A DNA stretch of 32,577 nt from a virus. The stretch is taken from IMG/VR virus record IMGVR_UViG_3300033146_001486, positions 1 through 32,577 of that record. One strand, written 5' to 3'. The notes under the pieces were generated by a model. It ran no database searches, was not told where the DNA came from, and was given only the letters and a program-made list of their open reading frames with translations. How positions within the stretch are numbered: the stretch's first letter is position 1; every line of letters starts with the position of its first letter. Below, piece by piece: positions 1-5,723 of this stretch. Position numbers and translations under genes: made by a program.

Positions 1-12
1 ATAAGAGAACGG

Positions 13-34
13 TATATAGAGTAGCGTCTATATA
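13..34 (+). other. Perfect hairpin beside the DNA polymerase break
   Basis: TATATAGA (13-20) and TCTATATA (27-34) form a perfect 8-bp stem with the 6-base loop GTAGCG. It sits where the polymerase reading frame fails, just before motif B. This would suit the last hairpin of a group I intron or another structured insertion, but the rest of such an element would lie outside the window. Confidence 0.4.
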
Positions 35-600
35 TGAACATACATGTTGGACTTAGTTATGGAGCATACCCTCAGAAAGTATCAGAGTCTATAGGATGTT
101 CATTAGAAGAAGCAGAAGAAATATTTAATGCTTATCATAATGAAATGTTCCCTAAAATATCAGAGTTTAAAGAAAAAATATTAAATTATGTAGAAGAACA
201 TAATTATACACATATAGGTTTAGGTTGTAGACTATATTCATCTAATACTAATAAACATAGTAGAACATTATTTAATAGTAATAGTCAATTTTGGAGTATA
301 TTAACTCTATTAACTATTAATAAAATACATACTCTAATAGATGAAGAAGGGTATACTGAAGATATTAAATGTATATCTACTATCTATGATAGTATATATT
401 ACTTAGTGAAGGAGGATAGTAAAATAATAAAATGGTTAAATGATAAATTAATACCTACTATGTGTAGAGATTATTTAGAAGATCAAATAGTGTCTAACAC
501 TAGTTCTTGTGAAATAGGTAAGGATTGGAGTAATTTAATAAAGATATCTAATAATGCTTCAATAGAAGAAATTAAAGAAAAATTAAAAGGATTAAAATGA
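34..600 (+). CDS. DNA polymerase, family A, C-terminal part (broken upstream of motif B)
   Basis: This is the palm/fingers end of a family A replicative DNA polymerase. Motif B is recognisable only by its second half, GLSYGA at residues 6-11. Motif C is YDS at 118-120, where most family A enzymes have HDE or HDS. The C-terminal stretch with IGKDW (about 162-166) is also typical of phage polymerases of this kind. The ATG at 34 is probably not a true start. It has no good ribosome binding site, and in the same frame there is a TAG at 22-24, exactly where the upstream half of motif B (the conserved Arg and Lys) should be. The gene is therefore split, frameshifted or interrupted by an intron here. 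The exonuclease and N-terminal polymerase regions must lie outside the window. The downstream gene overlaps the stop codon (ATGA). The family call is firm; the reason for the break is open. Confidence 0.85.
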   Translation: MNIHVGLSYGAYPQKVSESIGCSLEEAEEIFNAYHNEMFPKISEFKEKILNYVEEHNYTHIGLGCRLYSSNTNKHSRTLFNSNSQFWSILTLLTINKIHTLIDEEGYTEDIKCISTIYDSIYYLVKEDSKIIKWLNDKLIPTMCRDYLEDQIVSNTSSCEIGKDWSNLIKISNNASIEEIKEKLKGLK

Positions 601-779
601 GAAAAGAACCAAAAATTAATGTAAGACCAAGTAATGTAAGAAGTATTATGAGAGTAACTAATGGTAAAAAAAGAATGGTTACTTGTGAATGTGGAAGTAA
701 AGAGTTTGATATAAATAGTAAAGAAGAGCTGTCTAACCCTAAATGCTATAAGTGTGGTAAAGAATTGGTATCTTTATGA
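597..779 (+). CDS. Small zinc-ribbon protein
   Basis: A 60-residue basic protein with two cysteine pairs, CEC at 30-32 and CYKC at 50-53, separated by 17 residues. This is the spacing of a zinc ribbon, so it probably binds one zinc ion and perhaps nucleic acid. It starts inside the stop codon of the polymerase gene (ATGA) and ends inside the start of the nuclease gene (ATGA). It is therefore translationally coupled on both sides and belongs to the replication operon. I do not recognise a named family; a role in replication or transcription is only inferred from position. Confidence 0.6.
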   Translation: MRKEPKINVRPSNVRSIMRVTNGKKRMVTCECGSKEFDINSKEELSNPKCYKCGKELVSL

Positions 780-1573
780 AAACTAAACTAGATTACTATG
801 ATGGTGTAGATAAACTACCTGAAGATAGCTTTAGAATATCTCCTAGTAGCTTTTATACATTTATAACTAAACCTCATCAATGGTATAGAGAACAAGTACT
901 AAAAGAAGAAGGTTTTAAAGGTAATACAGCTAGTGTCATAGGTACTTGCGTACATTATGTAGCTGAATGTATAGGTAAAGGTGTAGAGGTTGATAAACAA
1001 GAAATAGAAAACTATATAAACAATTTTAAAGACAATGTAGATGTGGATATAGAAATAGTTAAAAAAGAGTATCCACTTACAGCAGAAACCTTAGTTAATG
1101 GTTATGTATTAGCTAATATACCTACAATAGTAGAAGAATTTATACAGTATGATTTAGGTAGTAATATAATAGTAGCTGGAAGTGTAGATGCTTTAGATGG
1201 AGGTACTTGTATAGTTGACTATAAGACCTATAGTAGTAAAACTAAGCCTAAGAATATACCTATATATTATAAGTATCAATTACTTATATATGCTTATATA
1301 TACACTAGACTAGGTAAAGATATAGACCGTATAAGATTAGTATATGTTAATAGACCTATTGATGGTAGATACATAAGTGAAAAAACAGGTAATCAATGTG
1401 GTAAGATACACCCACCTGAAGTAACAGTATTAACTGAAAGTATAACTAAAGAAGATTTAGATTTTATAGAAAGTGTACTTACTTTATGTAAAGATACTTA
1501 TATAGAGTCTATACTACAACCTGAAATTACACATTTGTTGTATAAAGATATGAGATTAAAAAAGGAGATATAA
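776..1573 (+). CDS. PD-(D/E)XK nuclease (RecB/Cas4-like exonuclease)
   Basis: A 265-residue nuclease of the PD-(D/E)XK superfamily. The core is easy to see: His60 in GTCVHYVAE, Asp138 in GSVDAL, Asp148 and Lys150 in VDYKTY, then the helix with Gln168 and Tyr172 (QLLIYAY). This is the His...Asp...(D/E)xK...QxxxY order of RecB, Cas4 and lambda-exonuclease-like enzymes. No four-cysteine Fe-S cluster of the Cas4 type is visible, so a plain RecB-like phage exonuclease is preferred. N4-like phages carry a nuclease of this superfamily among their replication genes, next to the ATPase and SSB, as here. It probably acts in DNA end processing, recombination or host DNA breakdown. Start: ATGA overlap with the gene before it. 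Confidence 0.85.
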   Translation: MKTKLDYYDGVDKLPEDSFRISPSSFYTFITKPHQWYREQVLKEEGFKGNTASVIGTCVHYVAECIGKGVEVDKQEIENYINNFKDNVDVDIEIVKKEYPLTAETLVNGYVLANIPTIVEEFIQYDLGSNIIVAGSVDALDGGTCIVDYKTYSSKTKPKNIPIYYKYQLLIYAYIYTRLGKDIDRIRLVYVNRPIDGRYISEKTGNQCGKIHPPEVTVLTESITKEDLDFIESVLTLCKDTYIESILQPEITHLLYKDMRLKKEI

Positions 1574-2059
1574 ATGAATGATAACTTAAAAAAACGAATA
1601 GAAGAGATAAAAAGAACTTTATCTAACTGGAAGCTTACTTTAAGAGATATAAATGAAGATATAGAAATTGCTAAAAACGCTAAGGTTCAGTTAGATCATA
1701 TAGAAGCACTACAAAGGGTACAAGCTATAGCTATGGAAGAAATATCACATAGAGAAGAACTTATAATTTACCTAAGTACGGAAGATATACCTACAACTAA
1801 AAAAGATAATATAACTGATATATTAGAAGAAAGAGAACAACAACATGGTAGATTTTTAGATAATAGTATTACTTCTCAACACTTTAAATACATAGCTAGA
1901 GATAATCCTCAATGGGAGATGTTAGGAGTAGTAGAGAAAGAAGCTATAGATAATATACTTCAGAAAATCAGTAGATATATATCAGGTAATAACCACTTAG
2001 ATACATTACTAGATATACAAGGGTATACTCAACTAATTATAGATAGTTTAGAGGAATAA
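1574..2059 (+). CDS. DUF6378-domain protein with N-terminal coiled coil
   Basis: This 161-residue protein has two parts. Residues 1-65 are helical and charged and probably form a coiled coil. Residues 83-157 match the pattern of the DUF6378 domain found in many phages: ILEEREQQHGRF, an alternating helix, then KISRYISG and a DIQGYTQL end. The function of that domain is not known to me. It starts immediately after the stop codon of the nuclease gene with a good ribosome binding site (AAAGGAGA, near 1561-1568). The position within the replication operon suggests an early role in DNA or nucleotide metabolism, but that is inference. Confidence 0.65.
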   Translation: MNDNLKKRIEEIKRTLSNWKLTLRDINEDIEIAKNAKVQLDHIEALQRVQAIAMEEISHREELIIYLSTEDIPTTKKDNITDILEEREQQHGRFLDNSITSQHFKYIARDNPQWEMLGVVEKEAIDNILQKISRYISGNNHLDTLLDIQGYTQLIIDSLEE

Positions 2060-2060
2060 T

Positions 2061-2306
2061 ATGCAGTATTTGGGTAATGATTATTTTAGATTTCATAGAA
2101 CAAATGGTACTTCTTTAGAAATATTATTTGAAGATATTAAAAAATTAATCAATGAAATGGAGGGGTTAGAATTAAGTATAGAATTAGACAAAAAACATTT
2201 AAAACTTTTATTAGAAGATAAAGAGGCAACAGTTATAGTACAAGCTAAAGAACTAATAACTAATGCTCACATAATAACAATTATATCAAGGAAAGAAGAT
2301 GAATAA
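2061..2306 (+). CDS. Hypothetical 81-aa protein
   Basis: I do not recognise this small protein. It has a short aromatic N-terminus, an acidic helical middle and a beta-rich C-terminal end (VIVQAKE, HIITIIS). No signal peptide, membrane segment or metal motif is visible. The start follows the previous stop closely, with AGAGGA as ribosome binding site inside the preceding gene, and its end overlaps the next start by 8 bases. The tight packing on both sides is the main evidence that it is a real gene. Confidence 0.6.
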   Translation: MQYLGNDYFRFHRTNGTSLEILFEDIKKLINEMEGLELSIELDKKHLKLLLEDKEATVIVQAKELITNAHIITIISRKEDE

Positions 2307-2742
2307 CTCAATAGAAGAGATTAAGAGATTTCAAATAGATAGAGGTCTAAATAAACAAGAGTATAGCTCTATCAATGAAGCTACAAACATTATAGAAGAG
2401 GTATTAGAGTCTCTAGGTTATGATGTACCTAAAAATAAGAGAAAAGCTCTTATAGCTCAACTGTTAAGTTTTATAGGTACATTAATAGAGACAAATACTA
2501 TACATACAGTAACTAATACTACAGAAGATAAAGTAGACGCTTATGCAGATATTATTGTATTTGCTATAGGTGCTATTATGAAGTTAGGTTATGAACCTAA
2601 TGAAGTACTAGGTGAAACAGCTAAAGAGATAAATAGTAGAGTTGGTTCTATGGTAGGTGGTAAATTTGAAAAAGATCTATCAGATGAAGCTAAGAGTAAT
2701 TGGTATAAAGCTAATTATGATAAATGCAAAGTAAAGGATTAA
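2299..2742 (+). CDS. MazG-like NTP pyrophosphohydrolase
   Basis: A 147-residue all-helical protein of the MazG/phosphoribosyl-ATP pyrophosphatase-like class. The first metal helix is INEATNIIEEVLES (25-38), with Glu33, Glu34 and Glu37. The second is EDKVDAYADIIVF (76-88), with Asp80 and Asp84 in place of the usual ExxD. The downstream stretch MKLGYEPNEVLGE and KEINSRVGSMVGGKF (110-124) is typical of phage MazG-like proteins. These enzymes hydrolyse nucleoside triphosphates to monophosphates; in phages they may adjust dNTP pools or lower the alarmone (p)ppGpp. Here it sits with ThyX genes and polymerase, which suits nucleotide control. The subfamily is uncertain, and the second motif departs from the consensus. 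Confidence 0.65.
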   Translation: MNNSIEEIKRFQIDRGLNKQEYSSINEATNIIEEVLESLGYDVPKNKRKALIAQLLSFIGTLIETNTIHTVTNTTEDKVDAYADIIVFAIGAIMKLGYEPNEVLGETAKEINSRVGSMVGGKFEKDLSDEAKSNWYKANYDKCKVKD

Positions 2743-2744
2743 AA

Positions 2745-2981
2745 ATGGAAAATAATAACAATGAAGAGGTATTAGGTATACCTTTTGAAGAAGCTCTAAT
2801 AGCATTAAAAGAAGGTAAAAAAATATTTCGTAATGGTTGGAAAAATAAAATAACATATCTTGTTATGAATGATGAAGTACCTTACTGGTTTACCTTAGAT
2901 AGAGTACAAGATACTATGAATAGTGCTTATAGCCCTAAAATAATAGATATTATGGCAGAAGACTGGGCAATTATAGATTAA
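2745..2981 (+). CDS. DUF2829 / Tad2-like protein (candidate anti-Thoeris)
   Basis: A 78-residue protein with the full DUF2829 pattern. The opening is GIPFEEALIALKEGKKIFRNGW (11-32; key residues FeeAl, LkeGk and RngW), then a beta segment around TYLVM. The closing motif is SPKIIDIMAEDWAIID (63-78), matching the family's DiLAeDWevv ending. Some DUF2829 members are Tad2, a phage protein that binds and sequesters the cyclic-ADPR signal of Thoeris defence; other members are uncharacterised. I chose the ATG at 2745, not one 21 bases upstream, because it has AAAGGA at 2733-2738 and because the family begins near the FeeAl helix. It lies between MazG-like and Sak4-like genes in the early operon, a suitable time for a counter-defence protein. 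Family call strong, anti-defence role inferred. Confidence 0.8.
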   Translation: MENNNNEEVLGIPFEEALIALKEGKKIFRNGWKNKITYLVMNDEVPYWFTLDRVQDTMNSAYSPKIIDIMAEDWAIID

Positions 2982-3001
2982 CTTAAATAAAGGATATAAA
3001 A

Positions 3002-3769
3002 ATGTCAGCAAAAATATTAGTAAATGGAGAGTCAGGTACAGGTAAAACTACTCTTCTAAATAGTTTAGATCCTAAAACAACTTTTGTTGTATCAAGAGAT
3101 AGTAAGGAATTTACTTTACCTATACCTCATATGTTAGTAAAAGAGTACTACGATATGAATACTTTTCTATTTGGAGGTACTCTTAAAATAGATGGAGAAG
3201 AAGTAGAGACATTAGGTGTAGTAGATAAAATGGAAGCCTTTAATGATAAATTAGGTTACTATCCTGAAACAGTAGTATTTGATACTGTTTCACAGCTAAC
3301 TATGGATGTTATTAACAAAGCTCTTAAAACTCCTAATGTATACGGAAGTCAAGGTGCAGAGATAAATAAAGAGTTAGGTATATTTGTAGATTTCTTACAC
3401 GAATACCTAGAATTAAATGGTATAAATATTATACTACTTAATCATGTAATTAAAGATAAGTCAGATGAAGCTACTGAATATGTAGCTTTTGGGCAAGGAC
3501 AATTTAAAAATAAAGGTGGATTTTATTCAATAGTAGATGAAAGTGTAACCTTAGCTCAAGAAGGTAATTACTTAGTAGTATATACAAAAGGTATGTTAAA
3601 ACAAGCTAGAAGTAAATTAGATATTCCTGCTAAGATGTATATAGAAAGTAAAGGTGAACCTATTAAAACAAAAAAACTCAAAGAGGGTGAAAGTTACTAT
3701 AACCTAAACACTCATCTACAAATGCTTATTGAAAATAATAGTAAAGTCACTACAGACTTTAGACTTTAA
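3002..3769 (+). CDS. RecA-fold ATPase (Sak4-like)
   Basis: A 255-residue P-loop ATPase. The Walker A motif is GESGTGKTT at 9-17 and the Walker B strand is TVVFDT at 90-95 with Asp94. A sensor-type strand IILLNHV follows, as in RecA-like phage ATPases of the Sak4/AAA_24 type. These proteins help single-strand annealing and recombination or act as helicase-like accessory ATPases; in phage genomes they usually sit next to an SSB, and one lies two genes downstream here (5037). N4-like phages have an ATPase in this region. No zinc or DNA-binding extra domain is visible. Start with AAAGGA a short way upstream. An accessory helicase loader is the alternative. Confidence 0.75.
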   Translation: MSAKILVNGESGTGKTTLLNSLDPKTTFVVSRDSKEFTLPIPHMLVKEYYDMNTFLFGGTLKIDGEEVETLGVVDKMEAFNDKLGYYPETVVFDTVSQLTMDVINKALKTPNVYGSQGAEINKELGIFVDFLHEYLELNGINIILLNHVIKDKSDEATEYVAFGQGQFKNKGGFYSIVDESVTLAQEGNYLVVYTKGMLKQARSKLDIPAKMYIESKGEPIKTKKLKEGESYYNLNTHLQMLIENNSKVTTDFRL

Positions 3770-3778
3770 GGAATTATT

Positions 3779-3856
3779 ATGGAAGTAAATTTACTACATT
3801 ATACACCATTACACATAGCCAGTAAAGCTATAAGAACTTGTTGGGCTAGTGAATGA
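3779..3856 (+). CDS. N-terminal piece of ThyX-1 (frame-interrupted)
   Basis: This 25-codon reading frame starts with ATG behind a good ribosome binding site (AAGGA, near 3768-3772). It encodes a clear ThyX N-terminus: LLHYTPL, then SKAIRTCWASE. It ends at TGA 3854-3856, while the rest of ThyX continues in the +1 frame from 3849. Skipping the T at 3854 would join the two parts smoothly. So the two frames belong to one gene, and the junction is either a real frameshift mutation, a recoding site, reinitiation on overlapping codons, or an assembly error. Confidence 0.7.
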   Translation: MEVNLLHYTPLHIASKAIRTCWASE

Positions 3857-4490
3857 GAGTACAGACATACAGTCAATATCTATGACTTGTAATACTTGTG
3901 GTTCAGATAAAGTAACTATAAAGTTAATGATTGGAGAGAAAGATAAAGCTCTTATAGATAAAGTAGGTAACAAAAATAAACATAGTTCTACACTAGAACA
4001 TCTATATTATAACTTTACTATAAAAGGTATCAGTAGAGCATTACTACAAGAACTAGCTCGACATAGAATAGCTAGTTTAAGTGTTAAGAGTACTAGATAT
4101 ACACTCAAAGAGCTTAAAGAAGAAGAACCGTTTATCTTGTTTTATCCTCGAGAATTAAAGTTTCATAGCACTCCTGAACAAGTAACCAGAGCTAAAAAGT
4201 ATTTAGTTTTTACAGGAGTTGAAATGATTGATATGGCTTCAATAAGTGCTTTAGACTATATATGCAAAGCATTAAAAGAAGGTATCTCAAATGATATAGC
4301 AAAATACTGTCTTCCTGAGAGTTATAAAACAGAATTATCTTGGAGTATAAATGCTAGAAGTTTACAAAACTTTTTATTTCTTAGAACAGATAAAGCAGCT
4401 TTATGGGAGATAAGAGAACTAGCTAATGAAATACATAACAAGTTACCTGAAGAACACAAATATTTATTCACCTCCAATATAAAGAATTGA
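3849..4490 (+). CDS. thyX: Flavin-dependent thymidylate synthase ThyX-1, main part
   Basis: ThyX makes dTMP from dUMP with FAD, NADPH and methylene-tetrahydrofolate. The signature RHRx7S is complete: RHRIASLSVKS at residues 71-81, followed by TRYTLKEL. The upstream block GEKDKALIDKVGNK and HSSTLEHLYYNF and the C-terminal SWSINARSLQNFLFLR are also typical. From memory this version is closest to ThyX of Campylobacterota hosts. The first 25 residues are in another frame (3779-3856), so this part would have to begin at GTG 3849, which has no good ribosome binding site, or be reached by frameshift. Before the conserved core there is an unusual insert with a CxxC pair (CNTC, 14-17). The stop is followed by a hairpin terminator near 4544. 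Family certain; whether an intact enzyme is made is open. Confidence 0.85.
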   Translation: MNESTDIQSISMTCNTCGSDKVTIKLMIGEKDKALIDKVGNKNKHSSTLEHLYYNFTIKGISRALLQELARHRIASLSVKSTRYTLKELKEEEPFILFYPRELKFHSTPEQVTRAKKYLVFTGVEMIDMASISALDYICKALKEGISNDIAKYCLPESYKTELSWSINARSLQNFLFLRTDKAALWEIRELANEIHNKLPEEHKYLFTSNIKN

Positions 4491-4491
4491 T

Positions 4492-4524
4492 ATGTTGACT
4501 GAAGATTGGTTGGTCATAGATTAA
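4492..4524 (+). pseudogene. Stray copy of the DUF2829 C-terminal tail
   Basis: Immediately after the thyX-1 stop, an ATG opens a 10-codon frame whose product is MLTEDWLVID. This matches the end of the DUF2829 protein at 2745-2981 (IMAEDWAIID) and the general family ending. The rest of the domain is absent. It looks like the leftover end of a second DUF2829 gene that was deleted or replaced, perhaps by the arrival of thyX-1. At ten residues, chance cannot be ruled out. Confidence 0.45.
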
Positions 4525-4543
4525 TCATTTAAAGATATAATAT

Positions 4544-4579
4544 TACCTATAGATGTACTATCTATAGGTATAACTTTTT
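4544..4579 (+). terminator. Probable Rho-independent terminator after thyX-1
   Basis: TACCTATAGA (4544-4553) and TCTATAGGTA (4561-4570) form a perfect 10-bp stem with a 7-base loop. A run of five T follows at 4575-4579. It lies about 20 bases after the last possible codon of the upstream operon and would end rightward transcription. Confidence 0.6.
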
Positions 4580-4602
4580 CTATAACTATTTATATAATTA
4601 AT

Positions 4603-4633
4603 CATACAGAGTACTCTAAGAGTATTGTGTATG
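4603..4633 (+). promoter_or_regulatory. Long hairpin with 3-base-loop tip (terminator or hairpin promoter)
   Basis: Two 15-base arms, 4603-4617 and 4619-4633, are complementary at 12 to 13 positions and run from CATACA to TGTATG. The tip can close as TACTC-TAA-GAGTA. N4 virion RNA polymerase recognises promoters that extrude 5-7-bp hairpins with 3-base loops and a purine in the loop centre, and this tip fits that description. T-rich sequence downstream also allows a second terminator. The sequence alone cannot decide. Confidence 0.35.
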
Positions 4634-4963
4634 GTTCAATTTTTAACATTTTTTAAGAACTTACCTAAACCTGACCACTCATACAGGATTAAGTTGCTAA
4701 GTGTATTTGCAATGTAACATTTAGATAGGGGGTATAAGCCAAAAAATGTAACTACTACTTTTTGCAGAGTGGTAGTTTCTTAATACTAGGTAGACCTAAA
4801 ATATGATTATTTTATTACACCTAATATCTATAAAATCAACAAGAAATTAAAAACTAATATGAATATAAATGTATTTAAACTAATACTAATAACTTAAATA
4901 GAAAAAAATTCTATAAAAGGTTAATTAAAAAGAATTTAAACTACCTAAAAAGGAGAAAACTAT

Positions 4964-5044
4964 ATGAAGAATGTTTATTAAAAATAATTGGTATAGACTA
5001 GCTTTATGAAAATAACTAAAAAATTAAGGAAAAATAATGTTTAA
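4964..5044 (+). other. Mini-ORF cascade leading into the SSB gene
   Basis: Three tiny frames lie before the SSB start: 4964-4981 (MKNVY), which has a strong ribosome binding site (AAGGAG near 4951-4956), 4970-5008 (12 codons) and 5006-5044 (12 codons). The last overlaps the SSB ATG at 5037. The second stop and third start share bases, as in translational coupling. They may be a leader that sets SSB translation, or debris of a decayed gene. Confidence 0.35.
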
Positions 5045-5723
5045 AAGAAATAAAAATGCAGAAGAAGTAAAAGATTTTGAAGGTGGTAGTAATGACTATC
5101 TAACTAAGTCAGGTATCTATGAAGATGTAACTATAAAAACTCTTATTTATGATGAAGCTGAAAATGGTGGAGCAGTAGTAAATCTATTTGTAGACAATAA
5201 TGGTGTAGAACAAGTCATTTATGGTGATATTAGAGTAAAAAACAAAAAAGGAGTTACTAATAAAATAGGACAATCACTACTAAATGAACTAATGGTTATA
5301 CTAGATGTAGATTTAGGTGAACCTGTAGAAGCAGAACTACCTATAGGTAAAAATAATGCTATGAAAGATGTTACTGTATTTGAAGAGGTAGTAGATGAAG
5401 AAATTACTATAAAGATTACTAATAAGTATAATGTATGGGATGGAAGTATAAAAGAGAAATCTGCTATATCCAAATTTTACAGAAATAGCGATAAAGCTAC
5501 TGCTGCTGAAATCGTACTTGCTGAAACAAAACCTGATGAAGTAGAATTTGGTACTAAGTATGAAAAAGATTTAGAGTATGCAGAAAATACTAAATATGAG
5601 GATAATCTTACAGAGGAAGAAGTAACTGCTTGGATTAAAGCTAAAAGACCTAAAGGTACTGCTGGTGCTAGTAGTAAGCCTACTAACTTTCAAAAACCAA
5701 AAAATAAATTTGGCAGAAAATGA
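5037..5723 (+). CDS. Probable single-stranded DNA-binding protein (N4 gp45 position)
   Basis: A 228-residue protein with a beta-rich N-terminal two thirds, consistent with an OB fold, and a charged, flexible C-terminal end (KPTNFQKPKNKFGRK, from about residue 214). The C-terminus is basic, not the acidic tail of bacterial SSB. The call rests mainly on context: N4-like phages encode their SSB between the replication ATPase/nuclease genes and the virion polymerase, and its length and composition fit. N4 SSB works in replication and also activates the virion polymerase and host polymerase at phage promoters, so this gene would link the early and late blocks. Ribosome binding site AAGGA at 5026-5030. 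No diagnostic motif is available; another DNA-binding protein is possible. Confidence 0.5.
   Translation: MFKRNKNAEEVKDFEGGSNDYLTKSGIYEDVTIKTLIYDEAENGGAVVNLFVDNNGVEQVIYGDIRVKNKKGVTNKIGQSLLNELMVILDVDLGEPVEAELPIGKNNAMKDVTVFEEVVDEEITIKITNKYNVWDGSIKEKSAISKFYRNSDKATAAEIVLAETKPDEVEFGTKYEKDLEYAENTKYEDNLTEEEVTAWIKAKRPKGTAGASSKPTNFQKPKNKFGRK

Larger units (their letters stand above)
4525..5036 (+). other. Structured non-coding region between thyX-1 and the SSB gene
   Basis: About 510 bases with no convincing gene of normal size. Besides the terminator at 4544, it holds a long imperfect hairpin at 4603-4633, whose tip can be drawn as the 5-bp stem TACTC/GAGTA with the 3-base loop TAA, followed by T-rich sequence. 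From about 4660 to 4780 the sequence is less AT-rich. ACCACTC (4672-4678) could pair with GAGTGGT, about 90 bases later, or GTGGTAGTT could instead pair locally with AACTACTAC. These are mutually exclusive folds, as in attenuators. A small hairpin ATAGAA/TTCTAT is at 4898-4914. Near the end three mini-ORFs lead into the next gene. I see no tRNA. Likely content: terminator, promoter(s) and a regulated leader for the SSB-ThyX-ligase operon. Confidence 0.5.

Noticed and set aside
22-24. TAG read as an amino acid (stop-codon recoding), explaining the interrupted polymerase frame
   Set aside because: TAG serves as a normal stop of the repeat protein at 19408 and of the small lipoprotein at 30374. 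No other in-frame TAG was noticed within a recognisable domain.
2724-2744. Earlier ATG for the DUF2829 protein
   Set aside because: It lies inside the preceding gene, lacks a ribosome binding site, and adds residues outside the family pattern; ATG 2745 has AAAGGA upstream.
4630-4650. tRNA T-loop-like GGTTCAA
   Set aside because: No T-stem, acceptor stem or anticodon arm can be formed around it.
4700-4780. Known riboswitch such as preQ1
   Set aside because: G-rich and A-rich stretches are present, but not in the order or pairing of any riboswitch class I know.
5219-5473. Leftward open frame opposite the SSB gene
   Set aside because: Ser/Thr/Ile-rich mirror of a real gene, no ribosome binding site, against the operon direction.
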